Part shown: one piece after another, positions 11,045 through 20,901 of the stretch
Layout of the letters: each line of letters begins with the position of its first letter
Numbering within the stretch: the stretch's first letter is position 1
Translations under genes and position numbers: made by a program
Origin: Punica granatum
Taxonomy: Eukaryota > Streptophyta > Magnoliopsida > Myrtales > Lythraceae
Assembly (NCBI RefSeq): GCF_007655135.1
Contig: NC_045133.1
Coordinates: forward strand, 22,355,845-22,419,844
Length of the DNA: 64,000 nt
Direction: 5' to 3'
Notes under the pieces: model-generated
Databases searched by the model: none
Told to the model about the DNA's origin: nothing
Seen by the model: the letters and a program-made list of their open reading frames with translations, nothing else

Positions 11045-12025
11045 GTGACGCGTCACCAGCGTCACCGAGCGCAGCCAGCGCCCGTCACCGAGCGTCACCG
11101 AGCGCGACCTGCGTCCGTCACCGAGCGCAGCCAGCGCCCTTCACCGAGAGTCACCGAGCGTAGCCAGCGCCCGTCACCGAGCGTCACCGAGCACAACCCT
11201 CGGGCGTCACCAACGTCCGTCACCGAGCGTCACCAGCGCCACCCGCCCCCATCATCCAGCGCCACCCGCGCCCGTCACCCGCGCACGCCCGTGCTCGTCA
11301 TCCAGCGCCACCCGCGCCCATCACCAGCACACCCGCGCCCGTCACCCGCGCACGCCCGTGCTCGTCATCCAGCGCCACCCGCGCCCGTCACCAGCGCACG
11401 CCCGCGCCCGTCACCAGCGCACGCCGCGCCCGTCATCAGCGCACCCCCGCACCCATCACCAGCACACCCGCGCCCGTCACCCGCGCACGCCCGTGCTCGT
11501 CATCCAACGCCACCCGCGCCCTTCACCAGCACACCCGTGCCCGTCACCCGCGCACCCCGGTGCTCGTCATCCAGCGCCACCCGCGCCCATCACCAGCACA
11601 CCCGTGCCGGTCACCCGCGCACGCCCGTGATCGTCACCAGCGCCACCCGCGCCCTTCACCAGCACACCCGTGCCCGCCACCCGCGCACTCCCGTGCTCAT
11701 CATCCAGCGCTACCCGCGCCATTCACCAGCACACCCGTGCCCGTCACCCGCGCACTCCCGTGCTCATCATCCAGCGCCACCCGCGCCCGTCACCAGCGCA
11801 CGCCCGCGCCGTCACCAGCGCACGCCCGCGCCCGTCACCAGCGCACGCCCGCGCCCGTCATCCGCGCACGCCCGCGCCCGTCACCCGCACCCGTCCGTGC
11901 CCGCCATCCGCGCACGCCCGCGCCCGTCACCCGCGCACGTCCGTGCCCGCCATCCGCGCACGCCAGCGCCCGTCTCCCGCGCACGTCCTTGCCCACCACC
12001 AGCGCCTGTCCGTGCCCACTAGCTC
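11045..12025 (+). repeat. GC-rich minisatellite in 5' LTR A
   Basis: An array of roughly 23-bp units such as CGCCCGTCACCAGCGCACG, with variants containing GTGCTCGTCATCCAGCGCC. All three forward frames stay open for long stretches (325, 196 and 166 codons), giving His/Arg/Pro/Ala-rich nonsense, because the unit contains no stop in any frame. The 3' LTR array is about 110 bp shorter. This is not a gene. Confidence 0.85.
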
Positions 12026-12489
12026 CCGTCACCGTGCTCGACCGTGCCCGTGCACGTCCATCCTTACACCCGAATACCCTTTTAAGGGTTCCACCGAGTC
12101 ACCCGACTCTCAAACACTTCCCCGACTCTTTCCTCGTATTCCGAGGCTAGGTGAAACACTTTCGACTTAGAGGAGTTAGGACTTTTTATATTTTTGCATG
12201 GCTATGGAGTATTATGGTGTTTTCATGCATGTTTCATTCACAAGATTTAATTTTTATGCAATTTTATGTTATATTATACACGTACACTATCTTAGGACTT
12301 GCTACCATGTCGGAAAGGGGCTTGGATCATCATAAAGAAGACTATCCCGACCCTATTATGGCACATTAAGTCTCGGCCAATTCTCTAAAGGAGAGGGTTG
12401 AGATTTAAATTGCTCTTTTCGGGTTAAGATCGGTCTCCTTAGCCTATTCAAGTTAATTTCCGAGTTTGTTTATCATTATTGCATGCATG

Positions 12490-12582
12490 AAGCCGGTGTT
12501 ATGTTATCCTTTTCCTTAATTAACACGTTTGTGATTGTTTGTATGTTTGAATGAGCTAAACAAATCGTGATAACGCCGGCTT
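12490..12582 (+). other. Long-range stem in LTR A
   Basis: Arms AAGCCGGTGTTAT (12490-12502) and ATAACGCCGGCTT (12570-12582) pair over 13 bp, with one position becoming a G-U wobble in RNA. The equivalent place in LTR B carries the unrelated-sequence stem AATCGGTGCCG / CGGCACCGATT (3836-3846 and 3908-3918). Confidence 0.45.
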
Positions 12583-14027
12583 TTTGTTAAAAAAAGGGTG
12601 CTATTTATCACGGTCGATGTTTGAGCATGCGAGAAATAATTAAACCACGATTAGGAAATCGTTCGTGACTCGGATAGAGCCATGAGAGCCTTCGGCCACC
12701 CTTCACAAGATGAAGCCGAGGGCTTCTTGGCCTTCCTTGAGTCAAGAATGAATTCCTTATCTCAAGTTTAATTTGTTGATCGGATGATGTGAAGTTTTAC
12801 TTCAATGTCTTTATGATTCCCATATTAAAATATCATGTAAAGACTCTTTTAAATAAAGCATGCATGGATTCGAGTATCGATGACTCATTCGGGTCCATTT
12901 GGTTATGAGGATAGTTTCGGTTATTGGACCAAATTATTCTCGATCCTTATGGAATCTTCTTGGTCGTCGAGTCGCGAATCGTTTTCACAATTAATGCATT
13001 CGGCACAACCCTTAAGCATTAATTCCACAAACGGGTTAATCGGGACGCTCACACGATTAAACTCACTTCATACTGATAAAGTTTACCCGAATTGGACATT
13101 AACTGATAACTCGCGTCGACGAGTCGTCAAAGGATGTTGGTACTCTTTTTAAACTTATCAATTTCAAAACCCGAAACGCGCGGTCCGACGTGGCATGGAC
13201 GTCTAAAAAGGGCTTTTGTGTCTCAACTTGAGTTTTCACTTGATTCCAGGTAACTCATGTCAAGATACGGAAGATCTTTCTGGATCACTTCCGGACAGAT
13301 CAACCGATTCTTTGGCTTTTTCAGGGTTCTTGCACAACCCTGGATGATCCAGGGAATCGGTCGACACAGGCTACAGGCCGAGGTGGCCCGCACTGTGATG
13401 TTTCCCCTTTTTTCTGAAAACCATTTTCAAATAAAGGGCAAAATCATCTTTTCACAACCCCGCGACATCTTTAGGGTTAGCATAATAGAAACACTACAGT
13501 ACGGGATAAGAACGGGCTACCTGTTCAGGTGCAGGTTCATCTGCATAGCCTTTTCTTATCTAACTGATGAGTTTCTGCGATCCTAACATAGACTCGGGTA
13601 ACTAGAACAGTTGATCCTTGTCAGAAAACCTGTGAAATGCTGATTAACCTTTCACTCGACCTAACCAAACACTAGATAATGGTTAGGAGGAATTCTAGAT
13701 TCCAAATCTAGAGTCAAAACACGAGTTTGGTTAATTCAGTGGTAATTCAGTGTCACAATACAGAACAACTGTAAAAGCGATTCACACACCTGAGATTTGA
13801 CTCTCTTTGTCAAGTTCTCAAAACAAAGCCGAATGCTGAAACATTGGCATATGTTTGATTGTTTAGCATATGGCATTTGCTTGCAAAAACACCCCTGGGT
13901 TAATAATCTGTTAATTCACGTAAACAAGACAATAACAAACACTTTGTCTGTTATTAACCTGTTACTTGTTATCTTTCTGCACCTGTTTGCCATGCGGGTC
14001 GGGCCTGACCCCTAGGCCGAATAATAT

Positions 14028-14099
14028 TAGGGTTCAACGCCCTAATCATCGAGCACAGGGTCCAACACCCTAATCAACACTTACAGGGTCCAACGCCCT
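14028..14099 (+). other. Three mini-hairpins in tandem, LTR A
   Basis: TAGGGTTCAACGCCCTA (14028-14044), AGGGTCCAACACCCT (14057-14071) and AGGGTCCAACGCCCT (14085-14099) repeat every 28-29 nt. Each folds as AGGG/CCCT around a TYCAACR loop. They are repeated at 26403-26476 in the 3' LTR, with counterparts in family B (for example 5256-5270) and in the reversed solo LTR (around 53220-53270). Confidence 0.5.
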
Positions 14100-14587
14100 A
14101 TTCAGTGAGAGCGTCCATTGAATTTCAGTTCTTCGGTCTTTTCCCTAAACTCACGGTGAGTTAGAGTGGAATAATAACCGAACGCAAAACGACTGGAATT
14201 CGACCCTTTTGTAATTTGTATTTATTGTTTTCGAGAGCATTGTAAGGATTCTATTTGGTGCATTTATTCTGTAAGAATTCCAGTCGGTGAGCGAACGGTC
14301 CGAGAGTCGAATTAATCGAATCGGTCTAATGCTTGCCCAGACACAAGTGAATCCAAGATATCGCGGTTCTGGTTCACGCAGGGATTCAACCTCCATGGTT
14401 CGATGAACTGTAACGCAAGATTGTGAACCAATTCCCCGACATATAGATTTACTTCTCTCTCGGCTTCTCAACCGACATCGTTTGGTTCATCGAATATCCG
14501 GTGTCAAAACGTGCGAGCCGAGTGCAGCTTAATTCACGCGGTAAATAATAAAACATGCAAGCCTAGCAAACCAGAGTACCGAAAGGG

Positions 14588-14610
14588 CGTGCGGGATATA
14601 GGCCCGCACG
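14588..14610 (+). other. Conserved covarying hairpin, family-A form
   Basis: Stem CGTGCGGG (14588-14595), loop ATATAGG, stem CCCGCACG (14603-14610): a perfect 8-bp stem about 260 nt before the end of the LTR, and so inside the leader of the genomic RNA. Other copies are at 26963-26985, 52488-52510 (minus), 5577-5599, 42940-42962 and 58076-58098. Stem pairs change together between families while the loop stays constant. Confidence 0.65.
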
Positions 14611-14871
14611 TAACATGAACCCCCGAACACGGATTTTCCGGTTCCGCACAGATCAATGCCTTAACAACAAACTAGGTGTTCCATACCCCTAGACCCAGGG
14701 TAACTTATCCGCCCTCGACCTTCGGGTCGTAAAATGATAAGTGGCGACTCCTTCTCTCACGCGTGTCCGACGCACGCCCCCGCGGGAAGGTGGACGTTCC
14801 GACCAAGCCGCGCGATCCAAAAGCGCGCAATGCGGGCCCCGACGAGAGTCCACATTCGAGTCCGTACAGCT

Positions 14872-14890
14872 TGGCGACTCCACTGGGGAC
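14872..14890 (+). other. Primer-binding site of element A
   Basis: TGGCGACTCCACTGGGGAC begins 3 nt after the 5' LTR, where a tRNA primer anneals. The identical 19-mer occupies the same place in element B (43209-43227). From memory it resembles the tRNA-Arg-type site of Ogre/Tat elements. I could not check the tRNA. Confidence 0.75.
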
Positions 14891-15570
14891 ATACTTTGTG
14901 GATTCAGGCTCGACTCGTTTGCTTTGCTTGCATGTTTATTTATCGCTTTCAGTACATTTCCCGCTTATCTACTTTACGCACTTTTATTTAAAAGCACTTG
15001 CATTGCATATCACACTAGCACTAGGTACCTATGGGTCGCGTCCCACGATCGATTTTAGGCAACCCAGGTTAGATAGGGGTTCGAAGTAGGGGTACGGCGC
15101 GCGGTTCGACTGTCGCTTAGGCCTTGAAAAGAATTCCGCCCGATTTCAAGGAATTGATACCCTTGAGTCGGGAGCCCCCATCCTTAGTTAGTTGCTATCC
15201 CGGTAGCACCTAAACCATGCATAAACAGGGACCGTCATGCTGGACCAAAATTGCCTTCATGCCGCCAACCGACCCAAAAGTTGAGTCTTTGAGTCAGCTC
15301 GTAGTTTTTCTTTTAGGCGGGCCTTTTGTTGTTTTTCTATAATGAGCGATGTACATTGTAACAGATACAATTATAATTTATTCTTTCTGCACCTGCATGC
15401 ATGTTTTCAAATAAACTAGGACATTGCATTGGTTTATTGCTTAAGTTCCCTTTTTCAAATGAACCATCTTCGTAAATCTGGGAACTTGAATCAAATCAAT
15501 GCAACGACATTAGCTTTTGAAAACTCATACATTGCCTGCATCCGATGTTTGCACAGCAACTACCATGTCC

Positions 15571-15862
15571 CGTACGACATGTGAGTTGTGCTAACCTTCG
15601 CGGGCAGACCACTTGCGGTCTTCACCTCTCCATGGCGAGACGTGCTATGACCAGAGGCCATCCAGCCCGGCCACCCACCCCGTACGACATGTGAGTTGTG
15701 TCGACCTTCGCGGGTAGACCACTTGCGGTCTTCACCTCTCCATGGCGAGACGTGCTATGACCAGAGGCCGTCCAGCCCGGCCACCCACCCCGCACGATAG
15801 GCGAGTCGTGCCCACTTTCGCGGGCAGGCCACTCGCGGCCTTCACCCTTCCTCCACAGCAAG
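15571..15862 (+). repeat. 110-bp tandem repeat, about 2.7 units
   Basis: Units start at 15571, 15681 and 15791 with CG(T/C)ACGA and share TTCGCGGG(C/T)AG(A/G)CCACT and GACGTGCTATGACCAGAGGCC. The last unit is partial. Confidence 0.85.
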
Positions 15863-16414
15863 ACGAACTGTGGCCCGAGGGCCGATCAACCTTCCCAGGC
15901 GAAGTTAACCAACACTAACTTCTTCCTAACAGAGAGTGTCACTGCGTGATCGGACGCACGTCCCTCCGCGTGACCCAGCGCATCTACCAGCGATCGAGCG
16001 CGCCTCACACATGTCCAAGCATGTTCACACCAACTCATACATGCCTGCTCAACGTATCAATGCATGTCTCTTGGTGTGCTCGCACGACACCTACCAGGCC
16101 AGTTCGCTTCCCTACACTCTTGCATTGAAATGCTGAACGGTTCATGCTCCTTCATTGTTTTCTTTTCCCATTGCAGGAAATTCTCAACAAGAAGACAGCC
16201 TGAATACTAAGCGACCACAATTGAGACAACAAACGTCTCCCATCCATCCAGCTCCTTGGGATTTCAACACTAAGTCCCCATCCCTGCTCCATAGAGCAAT
16301 ACCGCAAGCAAATCGGCGTCACTGCATTGCAGCGCCTTGCGCTATTCCTCAGCATTGACCTTTGCTCTTACATCTCTTGCATTTTCCTATCAAGCATGCA
16401 TTTACTGCATCGGA

Positions 16415-16530
16415 CCTCAGTTCTGCATTTACTGCTTTCGGGCCTCGGCCCAGCATTTACTGCTTTTGGGCTTCGGCCCCGCATTTACTGCTTTCAGGTT
16501 TTGACGCCTCGCATTTACTGCTTTCAGGCT
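16415..16530 (+). repeat. Short tandem array (about 30 bp)
   Basis: GCATTTACTGCTTT followed by CGGGCCTCGGCC-like spacers repeats four to five times. Confidence 0.75.
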
Positions 16531-17483
16531 CATCTGAAATCCAAAATCGACTTGGATACAAATTCATCCAAGCGATACTTCAAGGAGCAAGTCTAATCTT
16601 TCCACTGCAAAGACAGAAAGTGACAGCTCCACAAACAGAGCATGACCCAACTCTCCATCGCAGACCAGCACGGTCATGCCTCCGATCAAAGAATGGATCT
16701 CATCCACCTCCGTTGTGGTCACCGACTAAACACTGGGGCAACACACGCAGTTTTCTTTAAACTCTCTGTTGCTTTCATTCAAATGCATTCCCACAAATGG
16801 GCTCCCGACATGAACAAATCCTTCAATGGAGCATTAGGACAGTCTCGAAGACGCCCTATCAGTTCTGTTGGACCTGTTCGACTCACCTGTCCTCGTGGGA
16901 CCCGGCTCCTCGAGCCTTCCCTAGGACGGCTGCGCATGCCTACTCGCAATTAGGGAAAACATGCTTATGTGACCTCAGTCATGGTCTAACCACTCCAGAG
17001 TGGTGATGACTACATTCCCGGAAACAAATGTCATCCACACGCGACACCCCATGGGTCGTGTGCGAGACAAAAGGGATTTTCCCATGGGTCCACCCCATAT
17101 TTCTTACCGCATACTCCACCGCACAATCGCCTAACACACTATCTTCTTTGTCATCTTTTACAGGGACACGTCGGTCACAGGCGAAGAATGATGCACAGGC
17201 TCACGCCTTTCTGAGAACTCCTCTCGAGCCTTCTCCCTTATACTTTGACAGGGAAGGGGCTCGGCACGGAGATACCCCCTACAAAGCTAAAGACAAAAAC
17301 AACTGAGCGAGCCTTATGCCATCAACGCAACGATTTCAGTTGACATTGACGACATGAGACGGCCAGGGGCGACAGTTGCAGAAACCGCCCACCACGAGTC
17401 ACATCGATGACAAAAGACCGGGGCATTCGCGTTCAACGCTTGCACCGAGACCACCTCGGACATCATCCACCCACGAAAAGCAT

Positions 17484-17640
17484 TTCCAAGTGACGTACAC
17501 TGGGGCATCCCCGGTTGAAGTTCGCACTAGCACAACTTTTCCAAGCGACGTACACTGGGGCATCCCCGGTTGAAGTTCGCGCCAACACAACCTCGGCAAG
17601 CGACGTACACTGGGCCTCCCTGGTTGAAGTTCGCCCCGAG
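17484..17640 (+). repeat. Tandem repeat of about 55 bp, 3 units
   Basis: GACGTACACTGGG recurs at 17492, 17548 and 17602, each followed by a CCCTGGTTGAAGTTCGC-like stretch (the first two read CCCCGG). Confidence 0.85.
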
Positions 17641-19784
17641 GTCGCCATCGTGGGTCACTCCAGCAAGTGACGTTGGAACGCTCCTGGTCATTTGCGTTAA
17701 GTCCAGGCCTCCTCCGCAACAAGCATCAAGACAACTCCGACCATTGGTTCCCTAGGGCAAATTTGTATTTTTCTTCTAGACAATAGGGGAATTCACCTGA
17801 AGAGATTGCAAGGGAAAATGACACGAAGTTCAACTTTCGAGTGCACGGGAGTCAAACTTCCAAGAAAACCGGTCCTCACAAAATAGGGCTAGCAACACAC
17901 AACAAGTCTCCGCGAGGCCAAGCACACCAAAGTGGCCTCGGCGATACAAAATCGAGGAGTTTCAAACAAAGACACGGGGCACAAAACAAACCCCAGCTGC
18001 AAGAAAAAAAACAGAGCGAAAAGAAGCGGGAAAAACCCGCCAATGAAGAGAGAGAGAAAAGATGCAGGAAAAACCTGCCAATGAACAAAACAAGGCACCG
18101 CCGAGATTTAAAACTCCGACGCCGCCAATTCTGAGAAATCAATAAACCCCGACAAAAGGGGAGCAGCAGACACAACTCCTCGACGGAGACAGAAAACAAT
18201 GCATTTGGAGGTTGAATCCTTCGAACCCTTCGCCCTTGCAAACTCGAGAGATAAAAGAATCGAGCCCGCTAGGTCGAAAACCCCTTTTTGGGGCGACCTA
18301 GGCAAAAGCTAGGGTAAAAGAGAGGCACGACCGAAAACCCTTTGGGGCGATCGTGGCAAAAGGAGAGCTCTTCCCCTTTAGGTTGAGAGGTGCGGCCCCG
18401 AGGTGGGTGACCGTAGCAAAAGGAGAGCAAAACGAGAGATAAATAAAATTGCCCCCTAGTCTCTCACACATCGTGTGGACAAGGGATCCCCAAGGGAAGT
18501 GGCCAGTTTATCTATTCCAACACGATCCCCGATCGGCTCTCCAATACCACTCAACCGTCCAAGAGGGAACCTTCCTCAAGCACAGTGGGTAACTGAATAT
18601 GCCGTCCAAGCAGTTCAGTACAACCTACACAACAGAAGGACGAAGAAAAATGGGGGTACATCTCATTGCAGGCGTGAACCCGTGTATCCTTTTAGCCTGC
18701 GGGCAACATGCTTCCCAAGCTTTCTCTTTTCACTTTGTCTTTGCATAACTCCGAATGGGTCACAGCCACCCTTCAACAGGCTATCACAGAGCCAAAATCC
18801 CAGACATTCCTCTCCAAGAGTCTAGTCACAACGCTTTGGAAATGGTCAGACCGAGTCTGACCAAATCTGAATAGAAATCCCCAAGCGGGTTGCAAATGCA
18901 GCGCCCTACTGTACCCTATTGAGAAGGGTTCAAAGCCGACGGGCGCGTCGAACAAACGATAGAATTGCTAGGGCATCGTCGGGGAAGTCTCGATATGCCC
19001 AATACATAGCTAACGGGAGCCCCTGGAGGCCTCGCATCTAGGCCTCCGAGAACGGGACCTACTTATACTGTCAAAGCAAAAATCTTCATGGGTTGTTTAG
19101 GTGACCCAAAACTGAAGATCTGCGTGTCGCAACAACATTTTCATGCTTACCTATGTCCATTACTTGTTAGTATTTCTAACATGATTTACTAGTAATGTCA
19201 GGATCACAGGTACTGCAAACAGCATGAACTACGACAGACTCTGATTCCTAGTTCCACGGGATACGTAGGCGCTCTGTCTTAGAGCTCGAGTCTCGCAATA
19301 CAAGACGCCGACTTTTGGCGAACTTCTTGCAGGTCAAAGCATGACCGCCCAAGCAGCAGAGCTGGCCTCCGACAAAGCACAATCATTCCTCAGCAGCAAA
19401 GTCGGTTTCCGGCAGCCCAATAGGTAACCGCCTAGCGGCGAGCCCGGCTTTCGGCAGATCAAACACATCACTGCCACAGAGGTAAGGCTTCAGTGAAATG
19501 ACTTCGTCCCAGCATCAACGCTTGCCTCCGACAAATCAACGCTCCTTGGAAGATATCTCCCCAAGATCGATTCATCTCTACTTCATGTGACGGATGACAA
19601 TCTCAACCCAAGAGGAGAATCTTCAGAGCAGCACTCCAGGCACTCAGTTGCATCGCAATCAGTTGGCAAATAACGAAGCATTTTGCCACCACATCGATTG
19701 CAACATGGACGAAATCAACGAGGGAAGGAACACAATGATTCCTTCCACACCTCACACCACTCCCCAGTGTTTGCATTTACTTCT

Positions 19785-20182
19785 CACACATTTATTTCTG
19801 CAATGCACTTTCATTAGCGTGCACCCTCTCAGGACCGCAGTGCACATTTATTTCCGCAATGCATTTTCATTAGCGTGCACCCTCTCAGGACCGCAGTGCA
19901 CATTTATTTCCGCAATGCACTTTCATTAGCGTGCACCCTCTCAGGACCGCAGTGCACATTTATTTCCGCAATGCACTTTCATTAGCGTGCACCCTCTCAG
20001 GACCGCAGTGCACATTTATTTCCGCAATGCACTTTCATTAGCGTGCACCCTCTCAGGACCGCAGTGCACATTTATTTCCGCAATGCATTTTCATTAGCGT
20101 GCACCCTCTCAGGACCGCAGTGCACATTTATTTCCGCAATGCATTTTCATTAGCGTGCACCCTCTCAGGATTGCAGTGCACA
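19785..20182 (+). repeat. 56-bp tandem repeat, 7 units
   Basis: TGCACATTTATTTCCGCAATGCA recurs with an exact 56-bp period (for example 19841, 19897, 19953 and on to 20121), alternating with CATTAGCGTGCACCCTCTC. Units are almost identical, so the array is recently amplified. Confidence 0.92.
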
Positions 20183-20184
20183 TC

Positions 20185-20447
20185 GCAAGTCCACCGGGTA
20201 GGCGCCTTTGAACCATGCAGTTCATTCGGTATGCGCCCCGTGCATATTGCAAACTCGCCGAGCAAGCGCTCGTGCATCTCGCAAGTCCACCGGGTAGGCG
20301 CCTTTGAACCATGCAGTTCATTCGGTATGCGCCCCGTGCATATTGCAAACTCGCCGAGCAAGCGCTCGTGCATCTCGCAAGTCCACCGGGTAGGCGCCTT
20401 TGAACCATGCAGTTCATTCGGTATGCGCCCCATGCATATTGCAAACC
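20185..20447 (+). repeat. 96-bp tandem repeat, about 2.7 units
   Basis: GCAAGTCCACCGGGTAGGCG starts at 20185, 20281 and 20377. The last unit runs directly into the next array through the shared CATATTGCAAAC. Confidence 0.9.
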
Positions 20448-20690
20448 CTTCGGGTCAGTCCCGACTACTTTTCCTGCATTGGGGTCAGTCCCCTTCGGGT
20501 CAGTCCCGACTACTTTTCCTGCATTGGGGTCAGTCCCCTTCGGGTCAGTCCCGATTACTTTTCGTGCATATTGCAAACCCCTTCGGGTCAGTCCCGATTA
20601 CTTTTCGTGCATATTGCAAACCCCTTCGGGTCAGTCCCGATTACTTTTCTTGCATTGGGGTCAGTCCCCGTCGGGTCAGTCCCGACTTTA
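20448..20690 (+). repeat. 45/43-bp tandem repeat
   Basis: CTTCGGGTCAGTCCCGA recurs at 20448, 20493, 20538, 20581 and 20624. The period changes from 45 to 43 bp where CTGCATTGGGGTC is replaced by GTGCATATTGCAAAC borrowed from the neighbouring array. Confidence 0.9.
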
Positions 20691-20887
20691 ATTGCCTGTT
20701 TCAGCTTTGTTCCGAACTCTACATGTTATTGTGCACATCTCACCATATTCCCTCTTATTAGGTACAACATCCTACATATCCAAAACAAAAAGGAGAGGGC
20801 CATATAGGAAATTCCATTTTGATCATTGCTATCAAACTGGGGTGCTTTTGAAATCTTTGATTGCTTCCTCTACTCGAGCAAGCAGTC

Positions 20888-20901
20888 AAAGAGGGGCAAG
20901 C
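20888..20901 (+). other. Polypurine tract of element A
   Basis: AAAGAGGGGCAAGC lies immediately before the 3' LTR TG. The same 14-mer precedes the 3' LTR of element B (48756-48769). This is the expected plus-strand primer. Confidence 0.75.

Larger units (their letters stand above)
8415..14868 (+). repeat. 5' LTR of element A
   Basis: A 6454-bp LTR running from TGTCAGCACCCC to TCCGTACA. U3 probably ends just after the TATA box at 10041. The transcribed part then holds a GC-rich minisatellite (11045-12025), a long-range stem (12490-12582), smaller hairpins (13322-13341, 14028-14099, 14588-14610) and a PBS-like motif (about 14744). Aligning its first 2.6 kb by eye with the 3' LTR gives about 15 substitutions (around 0.6%), so the insertion is recent. 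Confidence 0.93.
14891..20887 (+). other. Noncoding internal domain of element A
   Basis: About 6 kb with no retroviral motif on either strand. Positions 14905-15225 match 43240-43555 of element B closely (shared GGGTCGCGTCCCACGA, TTAGATAGGGGTTCGAA and GTCGGGAGCCCCCATCCTTA). Further conserved islands are 16175-16230 vs 44560-44620, 16845-16950 vs 44920-45030 and 17990-18300 vs 45810-46120. Between the islands lie tandem arrays that differ from those in element B. Conserved noncoding islands suggest RNA-level function (packaging or structure). Remnants of very decayed coding sequence remain possible. Confidence 0.75.

Noticed and set aside
11045..12022. 325-codon open frame (and 337 codons at 23532-24545)
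   Set aside because: All three forward frames are open through a GC-rich minisatellite whose unit lacks stops; the product has no domain and the frames shift with repeat changes.
19785..20182. CRISPR-like regular repeats
   Set aside because: The units are directly adjacent with no unique spacers, in a plant retrotransposon; an ordinary tandem repeat.
20099..20761. 220-codon open frame
   Set aside because: Crosses three different tandem arrays (56, 96 and 45 bp) in the interior of element A; repetition artefact.
14869..20901. Hidden gag-pol in element A
   Set aside because: I looked for reverse transcriptase YxDD, the integrase zinc finger and protease DTG context among open stretches on both strands and found none; a profile search would be more sensitive.
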